64,000 bases of DNA from Gamsiella multidivaricata (Eukaryota; Mortierellomycota; Mortierellomycetes; Mortierellales; Mortierellaceae), in the NCBI RefSeq assembly GCF_025024155.1, contig NW_026251750.1, forward strand, positions 1 through 64,000, written 5' to 3'. The notes beneath the pieces are model-generated. The model did no database searches, was not told the DNA's origin, and saw only the letters and a program-made list of their open reading frames with translations. Positions 1 through 12,897 of this stretch are shown here, piece after piece. Every line of letters begins with the position of its first letter. Within the stretch, counting starts at the first letter, position 1. The position numbers and the translations under genes are program-made.

Positions 1-1083
1 CCTGACCTGCCGCGCCTGCACTTGCATTTTCATTTGTACTTGCCGTTATAGTCGTCCTCAAAGGACTCGGTCGTATCGCCGCAGACCCCGTTGCTCCCGT
101 CTTGATCTTCTTCGTCGCCGGTGCCAACGTTGTCACCGCACTGTCACTCGTCTCGGAACTATGATTCCCATTCCCGTTACTGCTATTGCTGCTAGAACTG
201 GTACTCCTCCCACTCTTCTGAATCTTCTCCGCCAATGCCCCATTCCTGTCCTCTGCCTCGATCTCCAGTTCTGGCTCTACAGATCTCTCGGTTTGTACTC
301 TCGAATGTTGCTGCTGCTGCTGGTCCCTCTTCGTCACCGCAACTATCTTCTCGATCTTCTCGGCCTCCGATACGGTTGTAACGGTCCTGGGAGAGGGTTC
401 ATCATTATCATAGACACACAGAACTTCGGATCCGGACTTGCGGCAACTCGAACACGCGGGCTTGATTCGATCGCATTTCGTCTTCTTGAGACGGCATCGG
501 GCACAGGGTCGGAACACCCCTTGTTTTGGACCGATCGGCCCTCGAGCCCCACCTCCACCGCCAATACGCGGTGTTGCTGTTGTTGTTGTTGTTATCGCTG
601 TCGTTACTGTGAAGGAGGTAGGGGGTTTCGTGGGTGAGGAGGGAGGTGATGATCGAGCCTCAGAGTCGGCTCTTGCGTAGTGAGAATCTCTATATTAATC
701 CCAGAGCAAACAAAAATAAAATAGATATTGTTAGATCGGACCTTGGAGGAGTTGGGTGGAATCTATGTGGTCCCCTGTCCCTAATACAGGTGATGACAGC
801 AAATCCTTGAGGGACTGATCCCAAAGAACAACGAAAGACAACGATTGCGTCGTATTGATCATTGGCTCGCTAAAGGACATGGTATAGAATATCCAAAAAC
901 AAGAAGGTAGCTGCATGATAGAAGGGAAGGGTTGCAGCAGCGGTTTATAACCTACCTTGAGAGTGAGCGAGGAGGATCGACTTGTGTGTCGCTGTTGTCC
1001 GCGGTAGTGGGGTGGCCCGCGGGAGGTGGGCTTTGTTGAACACTCAGGGGATTATCGGGTACGGCATCTGCATCGGGTGACAT
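1..1083 (-). CDS. Zn(2)-Cys(6) transcription factor, 5' part (runs off left edge)
   Basis: Fungal binuclear zinc-cluster DNA-binding protein, expected to act in the nucleus. Two exons fit: 956..1083 (ATG at 1083) and <1..689, joined by an intron with GTAGG donor and AG acceptor that keeps the frame. The zinc cluster sits near residues 105-134: cysteines at 105, 108, 115, 122, 125 and 134 (CX2CX6CX6CX2CX8C), with the basic stretch RLKKTK between the second and third cysteines, as the family requires. The N-terminal 100 residues are Ser/Pro/Thr-rich; after the finger come a charged, possibly coiled region and Ser/Asn-rich sequence. No fungal_trans domain is inside the window; it may lie past the edge. 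The exon was missed as an ORF because it has no ATG of its own. Target genes cannot be predicted. Confidence 0.8.
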
Positions 1084-2020
1084 GATGCAGTGTTGCTGTT
1101 GATGGAAGTGGGGGAACTGGCCTGATGAAGCTGAGGAAGGAGGACAGAGCGAAGAAGGGGAGGTGATCAGGAAGGAGGGAGAGTGGAGTGAAGAATGAGA
1201 TGATGGGAGGATGAAAGGCGGAGAGGAAGAAAGTGGGTCTGTTCCTGGGTGGGGAGCGAGGCGAAGGTGTGTGAAGGAAGATGTGTGTGATGTGCGATGT
1301 AGGAAACTGTGTTATTGGCTGCCTGAGGATTGTGTCACGAACGCGTCTCTGTTCCGACGCGTTTTTGCTATGCTTCAGTCTGTGGTCCTGCTAAAGCAAG
1401 CATCCAAAAGAGACAACGAAGCAGTGCTATGTGTAAGTGTGTATGTGCGTGTAATGATGAATGACTAGCAAGATGAGTGATGAAGAGAAAGATCTACTTG
1501 TTTTGTGTGTTCCGGGACGATGAAAAGAAGATTCGGCTCATCTGTTTTTTTTTATGGTTGTACCACCAGCCCTCGCTCCAGCCTTACCCCTCGCTCCAGC
1601 CTTACCCCTAGCCCCGACCCAAAGCAATTTTTATCGCGGATGGGGGAGGGGTGCGAGGGGTGCTGTGTTTGCTGAGATACTCCAAACATGAGCACGTAAT
1701 GCTAACAAGCCTAGTAGCATCGAACCATTCATACACACTTGTCCTGTATATAGCATAGGTGCTATATCTGGACATCTAGTTAGACAACAGATCGGTTGCG
1801 CTATAATATGCACCAAAATATATATGCTCAAAGGGCCATGGTAATGAATTGCCGCGACATGTATCGACACATATCAACCTGGATGCTGTGCGTCTCTGTA
1901 TCACTTACACATATTTGTCTGCAGTGCAGTAATAATTTTTGTAGATGAATGTGGAATATTTTTTTGGTCATATAGGCAGCTTCCGTTTCCTTTTGTCTAT
2001 GAATGTATGTGCAAGCTACT

Positions 2021-2051
<31 letters not shown>

Positions 2052-2090
2052 CAAAGATGTTCTAGCCGTAGTAAAAAAGGAAGAAGATGT
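1084..2090. other. Intergenic region between two minus-strand regulators
   Basis: No convincing gene. This is the upstream region of the partial regulator and the 3' flank of the next one. 1100-1300 is purine-rich on the plus strand. An 18-bp unit (CCTCGCTCCAGCCTTACC) is repeated twice in tandem near 1571-1607. A (GTT)n tract lies at 2021-2050. ORFs here are short and made of low-complexity sequence. Confidence 0.6.
2021..2050. repeat. (GTT)n microsatellite
   Basis: About ten uninterrupted GTT units, just downstream of the stop codon of the minus-strand regulator, so probably within or near its 3' UTR. Confidence 0.9.
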
Positions 2091-5000
2091 CTACCGACGC
2101 TGTCGTCGGACCAGGTCCCTCATCATGTCCGGCATCAACGCTGCACTATCTTCACCCTCTCCATCACTAGGAACTCCTGCGCTGTTCATCGTAGACCCTG
2201 TCTCCCCAAGCCGACCTGAGGGTAACACTGGTGGCGGCGGCATCATTTCTCGTTGCTGCTGTTGCTGGAGTTGACGCTCTCGTTGTTGCAGCTGCTGCTG
2301 GAACATACGATCCTGACGTATTTGTTGTTGAAGATGCGCCTGCTGCTGTTGTATCTGCAGTGCAGGCGGGGCACCATAATTGTCTCGAGGATATGGTCGT
2401 GTTATTGACGCTGCCGATGATGATGATGATGATGATGATGATGGCGGTGGTGCTGTTGCTGCTGCTGCTGCTGATGGATATGAGGATACGGGCGATGTCC
2501 GGGGCTCATGCTGCTGATGCTTTTGCTGAAGGACGTGATAAGACGGAGAGGACGGCTGGTAGGACTGATACGAGTAGTGCGCTTGCTCCTGCGCCTGCAT
2601 CTGTTGCTGTGGATGCGATGGCCTCGGCAGACGATTAGAGGTTGGGGATGGCATCTGTGAATGGCGCGATGTGCTCGGCTGCTGGTGTACCTGTATAGCA
2701 AACTCTTGATGGTGATGTTGCTGCAGTGGGGGCGCCTGATCCTGTTCCACATAACGAGGGTGCTGCGGCATAGTCTCATCTGGATGCATACCAGCTTGGA
2801 AAGCCGCGTAAGGGTACTGCATCTGTCGCGCCTGGCGACCATGTTTCTCAAGCTTCTGCTGCTTCTGCTTCCGTGGCTCCACAACTTCTACTCCATCACG
2901 ATACAACGGATTCGCATCGAATGCGGCCGACCCTGATTCTCCTGTCTCAGAAATGTCCATAGCATCTCCAATGCCCGATCCATGCCATCCACCATGGCTA
3001 CCTTCTCCAAGACCTTCATCTCGATCTTCTGTGCCGTACATCGACTCCGACGGCCTTTTACGACCTACCAGTGTCGCTGGTGCAGGCCCTCGAGGACCTG
3101 TCGACAGAGTTCCAGTCTTCCACTGTCCTGTCATTGGACGGCCGTCATAAGAACCTATGCTTCGTCCTCCTGCCCCTTCCGAACCCCCATTTTCTCCGCG
3201 AAGATCCTGACCTGGTGCTAACATCTTACTCCTGCTATCTACTATTGCTATCGACCGTATCGCTCCAGGTGATGGCGGAGATAAAGGTGTAGCAAACCTT
3301 TGTTGAAGCGGTGGCGTCGAAGATGGGCTCGTTAAATCAATCAATTCGGGTCTCAGGCCATCAAATTCGTAACCATGACGGGTTTCAAAGGCCCTGGACT
3401 GTTCATCATGGAGTACCTCCGGCTGAAGAACGCGCTCTTGAGGCAGTATTTTCTGGCGATGAGGTCGTTGTTGCTGTTGCTGTTGATGAGGATGCTGCGG
3501 ATGCAGATGACCGTAGCCGGCTTGTTCCTGGGGCGACATAATCTCAGCAGTGTCAGTCATTGCTGGCCTAACATTTATCCTTTGGTTGAAAGGCGAATGT
3601 TGCCCTGTGCGTGAAATCGGCGTTGAAGGTTGGGATGAAAGGTCCATTACTGCAGTTGCTCCTGACCGCACGGGCAAAGGTCGAGGCAGATATCCCTGGT
3701 CATAGGCTATCACTCCAGGGCTAACAGTGTTGATATCTGAGGGGTTTCTGCTTGACCGTGATCGGGGCCGGCCATAGGCATCGTGGGTCATGATAGTAGA
3801 TGGTGAATGCGTCGAATGATGGTATGCGGCACCATATCCGTTGCTTTCGTCAATATCTGATGCAGCAGAGACCGGCGTACGCGGATTCTGCTCGTGTGGG
3901 TGGTATGGACGATTTGGGAACGTCGTCGTGACGTGAAGCGACTGAGATACAGCCATGTACACGTTATCAACCTGTTGATGTCGTGATGAGCCAAAGTACT
4001 CGCGCGCTCGTGGTTTAGATCTTTCGCTCCTGACCGAATGCCTTTGTTGCGATGGACTGACAGCTGGACCCGAATCTTTAACCGGTCTTGATGACTGTGA
4101 CACTTGGCGAACATGATGGGGACAAGGTCGGCGGGCGACATTAAGGTCCTCCCAAGGCTGTGGCAGTGATGCTGATGCAGACCCATGAGAAGCCCCATAT
4201 CCCGGTGAACGGACAGGGGATATCGGTCTTAGTGGCATTCCAGCCTGACCAACGTGGATGCTGCGCTCTTCGACCGGGGACCGGCTAGTCTCCACTGGTG
4301 TCAACTCGCCTTGATCCACCCAATCCACTCGTCGCGGCTCTGCAGAATTATGTCTACGTCCATTATCATGCAAGTACTGCTCTCCCGATCGATCAAGTCG
4401 GCCGCGAATCAAAGCGGGCTCTGGATGTAGCGAGCCTGAAGGAGCTCGGATGTGCATCAAAGGGTCCGCTTCGTTCTTTCCTGAACCAGTAATAGAATGG
4501 AATTGATGCGCTTCATGCGGCAGCCTATCCTCTGGGCCCTGATGAAAATAAACCCCAGAGCGGTGATGGTTTGCATGTAGCGGCAAAGGCGGCGGCTGGA
4601 TATCCATCGCATGAAAGAAGCCAGCTATGTGGGTCTCCACGTTTGGTGAAATAAGCGATACTGACGAAGACCTTGATCGGTCCCCATCATAAACATCTTT
4701 AAATATCCTTTGGCCTGATCTCGAGTGCGACACTGGTGCCTGTGGTCCATGCTCCGAAGTCTCGAATTGCGTGTCCCAAGGGATCGTCGATGCTGTGCTG
4801 AGTTCGGTGGCGGTTCCTCTTAGTCCGACTATCTTTAATTGTGCCTGTTGAGACCCTAATGGAAAGCTCGCTAAAGATGTTGTTGCGCTGTCTTGCGAGG
4901 GACTGAATGGCAATTGGTTTGGCCGCTCTCTTTCTCTGTCCTGCTCGTCTGTCTCGCATGTCGTATGTGAGCCCTCGCGAGTAGAAGTTGTCGACGAGCT

Positions 5001-5189
5001 ATAGTCGGACGCCATGGATACCCCGCGTCGACCACGGGGCGGGCCAGCCATACTTGAAGATTCGGTCGAAAAGGAGGGTGTCCGTTGTCGTCCACCTTCT
5101 ATGTTTTTGGAAGGCATGAAAAAGAGAAAAGTTGGCGGCAAGTATAGAGAGTAGTTGTTAGATTTCAATTTTTACAACGCTTAACTCCA

Positions 5190-5280
<91 letters not shown>

Positions 5281-7247
5281 ATAGTGCTGTAGCCGTACCT
5301 CTATGGCCCGATTGCCTCTCTTGGCGTTGGACCGATGTAGCCTGTTTCCCGATATTATCATAAGGCGCTAAGATCGAGGCTAGGCGAGCGGCGGGAACGG
5401 CAAAATTGTAGTGCTTGATGCACCAAAGAGTCTTCATAAAGTTGACCTTGGCAGGTGTGGAGATAGCCGGGTCAGGCTCCTTGGAGTTGGCTAATTGAAT
5501 CCCTGCGGCTTCAGTCAAACATCGCATGGCGGAAATCATGCAAAAGTTTCGTAGATCCGCTTCCCTGATGAGGTCGCCCATGGTGGCTGTGATTCCATTA
5601 GCGCATGTCGCTAGGATTCTTAATGGAGATTCGCGTCTAGGACCCAAACCTGTGGGACTTGATCGCACTATCGCCGGAAGACTGTTCAAAAGAAAGATAT
5701 GACCGAGTCGGTAATAGGTATCGAGGGTCGACGCGAGGGGCGATATTGATCCTTGACCCCCAGCAGATGAGTTCCGTGCAGTATTGCATCGTAGATTCTT
5801 GGGCAGGCTGTTTTGCCATGTTCCGAAGCAATCCAGTATACTGGTGACAGGATGCAGGTCCCTTGAGGAAATGGGCAGCTTTATCTTGGTCATCGCTTGA
5901 TAAATCTTGAACAGATTACCATAATAATATATCGCTGCGTCTAGAGGAGGCGACCTCGCGATGGGGACCTCCTCAGGTCGAGTGTCAAGGGCTGGACTGG
6001 TGAGATCCTTCAGCGGCTATATTGATTAAATAATTAAAATAATAATAATAATAATAATAGTAGTAATAGTAATAGTAATAGTGATAGTAATAATAAAATG
6101 ATGAGATCGTCAACATTTAGTTCGCTACTTGTCATAATGAAAGTCGTGAAGACAAAAGATAACATAACTTACATCGATCTTGACGACGCTCTTCGATGAA
6201 ATGAGGTTTGCCATGGTCTCGGTCCAAATGATCACTCTCCAGGTGTTCCGAATAATGGCGTCCGCAGGCGACAGCTTATCTTGGGTGGCGATCTTTTTGA
6301 CTTGCTCTCCCAATCCAATCTTGTGGGCAATCTCCATCATATGAGTGTATGCCTTCGTGCTTGTCTCGATTTGGTTGGTCACGACAAAGAATTCTTGAAG
6401 GATCAAGATCGTCTGGATGGTGGTAATGTCCTCAGGACGCGAGTTCTTGATGGCAACCGCTCGACTGTAAAAGTCGTACACAGTCTCGTCTTCTTGGCCG
6501 GTGGTCGGGGTCTGGATCATGAACATGGCCCCGACTGTGCACATGGCATACACAATCGACGCCACCTCTGGTTCCATTGGACGATCAAGACGCGTCCAGA
6601 AATCGGGGTCGTGCTCATCCACGATACGATGAATTGGATGCACATAACGCAGATAGAGTCGAATGAGACGACGCATTAGCTCGGGATCTGGAGCGGGTGC
6701 ATCTGGACTGGGAGGACCTCGATACGCGTAGACGTTCTGGTCGACTGCCTCGGAGATCGTGTGGAGCAAGATATTGGGTGGTCCCGATAATGACTGAGCA
6801 TAGGCCAGCGTAATTGTGGAGAATGCTGGCAATGTCGGCAGAGGGGGAGAGGAGGACGGGGGTCTTGAGGGCGAAAGCTCAGGTGACAGGTCCGCATCAT
6901 CATCGTCAGTCCTCCTCAGCGAAGGGAAAGTTGATCGGTTCTTTTTCTCTGTAGTTCGAAAGAAGGGTTTGTATGAAAAGGTGTTCATAGGTTAGCAAAG
7001 CTCGATTAGCCATAACCTGCCAAATCAGCACAAAGTTGATATTGTCGTCCACTCAGGCAACACATAAAACGTCGTTGAGAATAACACAAGCAAGCATTCT
7101 GCGGCGTCGATGAAGAAGAGGGGAGAAAGACAATTTAGACGCGCTTTGGCTCTTTTGGAGCGATGAATGGACCCAACCGAGGACATGCACAAAAAGATTG
7201 GGGATGTGCAAATGCTGTTTAGGCATGCGACGCGTAATTGTACCATA

Positions 7248-7306
<59 letters not shown>

Positions 7307-9685
7307 GCAGTATAGAAAAATACTCATGATCACGACAGCAGAAGAACAGGAGGGGTCAAAACCACAACATTTGTCAACAAAAGCAAGAATAGGAATGAGA
7401 ATAAAAACAAGAACAAGAACAGAATACAACGCAACACAACGATACACGCTGTGTGAACCTTGTACCGGGTGTTTGGTGTGGGGGGAGGAGTGCCATTAAA
7501 AAAAAAAAAAAAAAAAAAAAAGACGTGCGACATTGTGATGCACGGCAGTGGTCTGGGCCATGAAAATGAGGTGAGTCAACACTCTCCAAGGTTACCAATG
7601 CTACCTGAAAACCGTTGCAGCTCCAAGTGACCCTTTCGGTATTCGCTTTGATTAGCAGGAATGCAAGTTTCTGACCGTTCGATATGGGGGTAGATATTTG
7701 AAATGAACGCGAGATGCGGTATAAAAAATGAAGCGGGGAACCAAAAAAAAGGGTCCATTGGGATGAAAGGCGCGGTAAGGGTGTGGGCTGAGCTAATGGT
7801 ATTAACAAACAAACCAATCCCGTTCAATTGAAGTCCCCAGTCTTTCTTTTCCTTCCTCCTGGGAGACCTTAGACATGTCCAGCCTAAACTACCCTCTTTT
7901 TTTTATAACCACAATAGCGCCCAGGAGAAGAAGTGTGCCATTGAGCCCCAAAACGAGTGGCCAGATTCGTCTAGCACCCTTTCCGCCTTCGCTTCGCCCT
8001 CGTGTGAGTCAGCCGGTAGATTAGGGCATCAAACAGGACGAGAGCACCAAACGCAGCGATTGCCCTCCTTGCGCCCTAAAGAAAAGTATGTGAGGATAAC
8101 AATAGCCCAGAAAAAAAACGAGTGGCTATCCAATCCTCCAAGGTAGACTAATCGAGTGTTTGTTTTGTTTGTTATTGTCGTTGCTGCACTTGTATTATTA
8201 ATCATTATTATTATTATTATTATTATTATTGATGTTGTTGTTGTTTGAAATTGTTCATCAACAGGTTCTTCTTCACCCCTGAATGAAAGCAAGCCTTTGC
8301 TTTGGAAGGTAAAAAAGATCATTATCTTATCCAACACAAACAATAAAGACAGGGCTGCAAATCAATAACTATTCCCGCTGGGGTGATCCTTACCAACACC
8401 ATCGATAGTCTACCCTTGGTAATCGATTACTCTCTCTCTCTCTCTCTTGTCTCTTGTTTTCTCTTTTGCTTCCTTCACCCAAGATATACTTTGTTTTGCA
8501 TATGCTCTCGCTTAGATGATAGGCAGCATGCACCCTCGCTGCTCAGTAAAACAAATCCCAGGGTACCCTCAGTCCACATTTGTGCACTCTTTGTTCGTTC
8601 CTGTACTGCCATACATCTCACACCATACATCCCACAGCTATTTTCTCTTTCTCCTTTTTCTCAGCTCTCACACTTGCTATACGTAAACCACGAAGAACTG
8701 CTCAGAAATGTAGATAAACGACCAAGAAAAAAAAACTCTAGGTGGTGGGTGCGCAAAAATCCAGCAAAGTGTGGGACAACAGTGCCGCATATAGTTTCTA
8801 CCAACAGACACACACAAACTCGTATGCACACCCACACACAATGAATAATTACAGAATTCACAAAGTCCGAGGAGGAATAAATGACCCACAGAAAAAAAAA
8901 AGGCAGACGAGGTGCGGCATGGGAATCTGGGGGCTCAGCGTTTGACTGCCATGCACGCCTGCACACCTTGCAGAACTCAGAGCGAGGGCAAGGGAGGAGA
9001 AATAGAAAAAAGGGTTCTGTTGTTGCCATCGTTGTAGCAGGAGAGTGTAGAGGAAGTAAAAACATGAGATGTCTTCTCAATTGCCACTTGATCACGCCCG
9101 TTGTATTGATCGACGATTGCTCATGATACCCGCCGTCCAAGGACATCGAGGCATCCAGAATTCGGATCCAGTATGTAATCGATGGGAGTGTTGATAAAGA
9201 AACTTACTTGTAGAGCGCGCCCGTGAAGATGCTGCTGATGATGTTGATGCTGAGGATGAACTTGGTGAGTTTGCGGCTGAGGGTGGTATAGAAAGATTAG
9301 ATGATGGTCCAGCGGGTATTGCTGAAGAGCTGGGGGCGGCGGCTAGTGCCGCGAGTCTATGAGCAGCCTGGTTGGGGAGGACGATGTACTGGCATTGCAG
9401 GCCGAATGCACGACATCTCGAGCAGGGTTCCTGGCCGTTGCACTTTATCTTTTGTGTGCGGCAATTGGAGCATCCCTTGTAGATCTTTAGTAGGTTGGAG
9501 GGGGGGATTGGTTCGAACATGCGCGATTCGGAAGCATGGCGAGATCTTGAGGATGGAATGGTGAAGACGGTGGCGGTGGTTGAGATTGTGGTTGTGCTTG
9601 CGGGGCTTGGGAAGGAATGGTCGATGCTGGATGAGGAAGTAAAGGATGTTGGCAGTGGCACAGGGAAGGGAAGAGGAGCGGTCAT
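2091..9685 (-). CDS. Large Zn(2)-Cys(6) transcription factor with fungal_trans domain
   Basis: Four exons join in frame: 9208..9685, 6173..6948, 5299..6016 and 2091..5098, giving 1,659 residues. The zinc cluster is at residues 72-98 (C72, C75, C82, C88, C91, C98; CX2CX6CX5CX2CX6C). Exons 2 and 3 encode the fungal-specific regulatory domain (PF04082 type), recognisable from the helix-rich segment around LYLRYVHPIHRIVDEHDPDF and the following Tyr/Leu-rich part. Exon 4 is about 1,000 residues of Ser/Pro/Gln/His-rich sequence with poly-Q runs, typical of an activation region. I chose the ATG at 9685 because it precedes the finger in frame and the sequence upstream is CG-poor repeat. Splice phases match at all three junctions. 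Odd points: a 2,259-bp first intron, and an 80-bp CT tract inside the last intron. The regulon is unknown. Confidence 0.75.
5195..5275. repeat. (CT)40 microsatellite inside the last intron of the regulator
   Basis: About 40 CT units ((GA)n on the coding strand). It lies within the 200-bp intron 5099..5298, immediately 3' of the donor side. If the intron were retained the message would encode an Arg-Glu repeat, which is an artefact rather than a domain. Confidence 0.95.
7253..7303. repeat. (GA)25 microsatellite
   Basis: Perfect GA dinucleotide run in the first intron of the large regulator, about 300 bp 5' (coding-strand upstream) of its acceptor. Confidence 0.95.
8205..8230. repeat. (ATT)n microsatellite
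   Basis: Eight to nine ATT units in the long intron of the regulator. Confidence 0.85.
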
Positions 9686-12600
9686 GGAGAGCAGGGTGGA
9701 GGACAGAGTCCAGTGTGCGGTGTGCAATGTGCAGTGTGCGCCAAGCGAGGGAAGCAAATTAGAGGAATATGTAGGGGCTGGGTTAGTCGGACGAATCTGA
9801 GGCGAGCGAGTGGGCGAAGGAGCGCCAAACTACAATGGACGCCGAAGGGAAGAACGAACGGACGAACGAACGAACGAACAGACAGCCGAGGGGCGGATGA
9901 AAGGGATGAGGTGAAGGAAGAGGAGGAGCTGAGGGAGGATCGAATTGAAAGTGAGCACAAAGAAAAGTATAATGACAAGGTGCTGTACACGCAGCCCAGA
10001 ACAAATGAAGACGGAAGTAGTCCACAATAGAAACTCTCGCGAGAGAGCAGGGGTAAGAATAGGGGGTGCCGGGTCGGGGCCAGGGAACACCGGTGCCAGA
10101 AAATAGAACTCAATTGAAGAAACTGAATAAAGCAGAACTATAGCAGGAATGTACATGTATAAGAAACAAGAGAGAGAAAGAGAGAGAGAAAGGAGAAAGA
10201 GAGAGAGAAGGAAGAAACCCCGTTTTTGGTATTATGTGAGCTGTGCGATAGAACAAACGATGGGAAACGGGGGATTCAGCACGAGGGAGGAAGGATGATT
10301 ATATGCTCGATTCGATAGGGCAAGGAATAATAATACACTCCTTCTATTTGCTCGCACGCGGAGGGGGGAGAGGATCTTGGGTGAAGGAAGACGAGGGAGG
10401 GAAATAGTCTGACCCACTACTTTTGTTTCTTCTAACCCTCTCTGCTGCATGTATTAACCATCATATCCACTGCTCCTCTCTCTGTCTGGAATGAAAAGGG
10501 ATTATCCACTGAAGTAAATAGAGATTGAATAAAGCGGAAAGAGCATATTGAATGGCTGGGCGAACTGAATATAAAAAGACCACCGCCACAACGCAGACTA
10601 GGGAGGGGGCAGTCAAGTCCACCCCCCATCTCATCCCAGAGCTGGGTCAGTGGAGCATGACTCTTTTTGACTTTCACAAGACTGAGTATGTTTAAAAGAA
10701 AAGAAGAAAAAAAAAGGTTTGTATACATAAACCTACAACAAACAACAAAAACGAGGGTCCATTCCAGCCAGCCAAACATGTATGGGACAGAATTGGGCAA
10801 GGGCAAAAGCGTGTAGACAAAGCAGGGGTACTTGGGCGGTACTCTCTGGGCAGACACCCCACAGACACAGTCGTGTCCTGACCCCATATGATAAACAACT
10901 GACACTCATTCAGTTGACAGCCCATTGGTGTACCTAAGCCTAATCAATTATAAACGACTGTAAAACAATGCCTCTTTCTTTTCTTCCATCTTCTCTCCCT
11001 CATTCAGTCATTCTCACGTAAACACATTAAATCATATTAAACACATACATCGTATCAGATATAAATCCGTATTAATTGTCAATATCTTTCCTTGTCCGCA
11101 TGAAATATAACTGATGGAAGGAATAGAAAATAATATATATGAAAATAGGCACGATGGCGCGTCTCAAGCTTCAATGTGAATTGATAAAAAGTTTCCAGAT
11201 CGATGTAGGAGCAGAATCATAAGAAGGAAACCATTTGATAGGTACAGGAGAAAATGCAAACGCAGAAAACGCGTGGCAAAAAATGTGGTGTGCAACTGTT
11301 GCTGTGCTTTGTTGATAATTGGACAATGCTTTATAGATTGGGCAAAATGCGCCGACTCCTTTTTAGGGAGCGACGGGACCCCTGGGCAAATACGTGAGGG
11401 AGAGGGAGCGCGAGTACTAAATGAGGGATCGAATAGTGTAATAAATAAAAATATGACATGGGATGGGCGATCGAGGGCGAGGAGGAGCGCCGTATGCAGT
11501 ACCAAAGTGAATATTGGGATGCCGATGATAGTTATGCTGCAGATGATACAAATGGAAAAGGAAGGAGTGCGTGGGTTTGTTATTGCATCTTTACCTGTTC
11601 TGTCTGTGCTCTGCACTCGAGTCTGCAGTCCTGTCCTCATTCGTGTCCGCCTTTGCATCCATCCCCATGGGTTTGCCTTCGTCCTTGCCTGAGTCCATGC
11701 TGCCACACCTTTTAGCTTTTTCTGTGTTGAAGAGGTGATCGGATGCGCTAGTGCTCGGATAAGAGGCCCCTTCGCTTTTTTAGATTTGTCGTCGCGCGTA
11801 GATTATATTTTTGCTGTGCAAATGTAGGCGGGTATGTCCGAGGAGAAAGGGTTATCGCTTGTAGTGTAGTTTTGAGGGGAAGGGTTTGCGTCTTGAAATG
11901 CTGGCTGAGAAGGGAAAAGGTGTTGCGTACAAAGAAGATCGTTGTCGTTTGCAGATACGTGATGAAGATAAGTCGGCTATTACTCCAATTGGTCGTTCTT
12001 TTGTGCCGTCGCGATCGTCGCTATTCGTCGTAGGATCGTATAATGTAATACCTGGCACTTGAAATAAGCTAGGACGATCCGGAGAATGGCGACAAAATGA
12101 CCCTGGATAGAGAAAGATGAACCTGATTTGATATTATATAGGACAGGTGTTATGAAATGTTGAATGGTATGTTGTGAGGTGTGAAAGAGTTGATTGCATG
12201 GGTGCAATGGCACAGAGCACAGAGCAACAAGGATCAGCTCAAGAATTTCCGCACGCTAGTCGGATCTGGCCATCATCACGCCCTCCATCCAACTCCATTT
12301 ACCGAGGTAGTCCACAAATGACTGACGAATTTGAAATCGTTATGGTCCAATGGCTCCGTTGCAAGTTAATCTGCTTATCCCGAAGGGTACATGTGATGAG
12401 TGAAGTGTCAGATGTGCAATTATCAAGAATGAGAGGAATGAGAGAGAGTTGGATACTGGAGTCCGAATATTAACAATGGAATGTGATATGGTAATCAACG
12501 AGTCAAGGATAGCCTTTGAAGGGGACGGAGAAGGATAGAAGGAAAAATAACAACAGAAGCATAGTATAGAACAGGACAGGGTACTGTCATTTTGTTTTTG

Positions 12601-12791
12601 GACCATTGGTTCCATTATTATTATTGCTTTATTTATTTATTTTGTGCCTTAGCGTGGTGTCGAACCGTCAAAAACACCATATTTTGCACAGACTATATCG
12701 CTGAACCCTAGCATGACCATGGCAACAGCAAAAGCAAGAAGTGAAACGAAGAAATTTTTCAAAAGCTCTCAATGCTTTTATACTTTGAAAG
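9686..12791. other. Intergenic region, upstream of regulator and left of the mobile island
   Basis: No supported gene over 3.1 kb. The regulator's promoter should lie in 9686-10200, which holds a short GTGCGGTGTGCAATGTGCAG-like imperfect repeat at 9712-9740, a GAAC/CGAA tandem stretch at 9849-9882, and GA-rich sequence at 10168-10215. ORFs of up to 180 codons at 11.1-11.7 kb overlap on both strands, lack family signals and are rejected. Confidence 0.55.
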
Positions 12792-12820
12792 CAGCACAGT
12801 CTAGGCGATAATTACGTCAT
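12792..12820 (+). repeat. Left terminal inverted repeat of composite element unit 1
   Basis: A 29-bp sequence that matches the reverse complement of 18211-18239 at 23 of 29 positions. The two shared cores are TCTAGGCG and TACGTCAT, at the same spacing. It lies about 80 bp beyond the stop codon of the MULE tail (12898), where a transposon end would be expected. A weaker match (TGAAA, one mismatch, CAG) continues outward, so the true end could be 10-20 bp further left. I found no clear target-site duplication. Confidence 0.6.
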
Positions 12821-12897
12821 CTATGACAAAGGGGGCTCCTGATTGGCAGACTTTTTGGACGGAAATAAGTTTTTTAAGGGTGGCAATAAGGACCATC

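Larger units (their letters stand above)
6949..9207 (-). other. Unusually long first intron of the Zn2Cys6 regulator
   Basis: The donor follows the Zn-finger exon (CAA then GTAAGT) and the acceptor CTACAG lies just after a CTAAC branch-like site near 6985. The joined codon gives a smooth lysine-rich junction, so I read it as one intron. Within it are a (GA)25 tract at 7253-7303, an A24 run at 7498-7521, (ATT)n at 8205-8230 and a CA-rich patch near 8810-8840. I see no further exon with protein-like composition. An alternative is that two genes are present and the second has lost or never had its own finger. Confidence 0.6.

Noticed and set aside
1945..2274. Poly-Val/poly-Cys ORFs
   Set aside because: Arise from the (GTT)n microsatellite read in different frames.
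2231..3614. Several plus-strand ORFs of 60-160 codons
   Set aside because: Shadows of the Gln/His/Ser-rich exon of the regulator on the minus strand.
5165..5893. Protein ending in a long Arg-Glu repeat
   Set aside because: The Arg-Glu run is translation of a GA microsatellite that lies inside an intron (5099-5298) with good splice sites; the exon ends at 5299.
9686..9757. Upstream start for the large regulator (24 more residues)
   Set aside because: The first codon of that ORF is not ATG, and the added residues come from a GTGC-rich repeat; the ATG at 9685 is preferred.
11164..11706. 180-codon minus-strand ORF with hydrophobic stretches
   Set aside because: Overlaps a 139-codon ORF on the other strand, no family signal, no splice partners; A/T-rich non-coding sequence can produce this.
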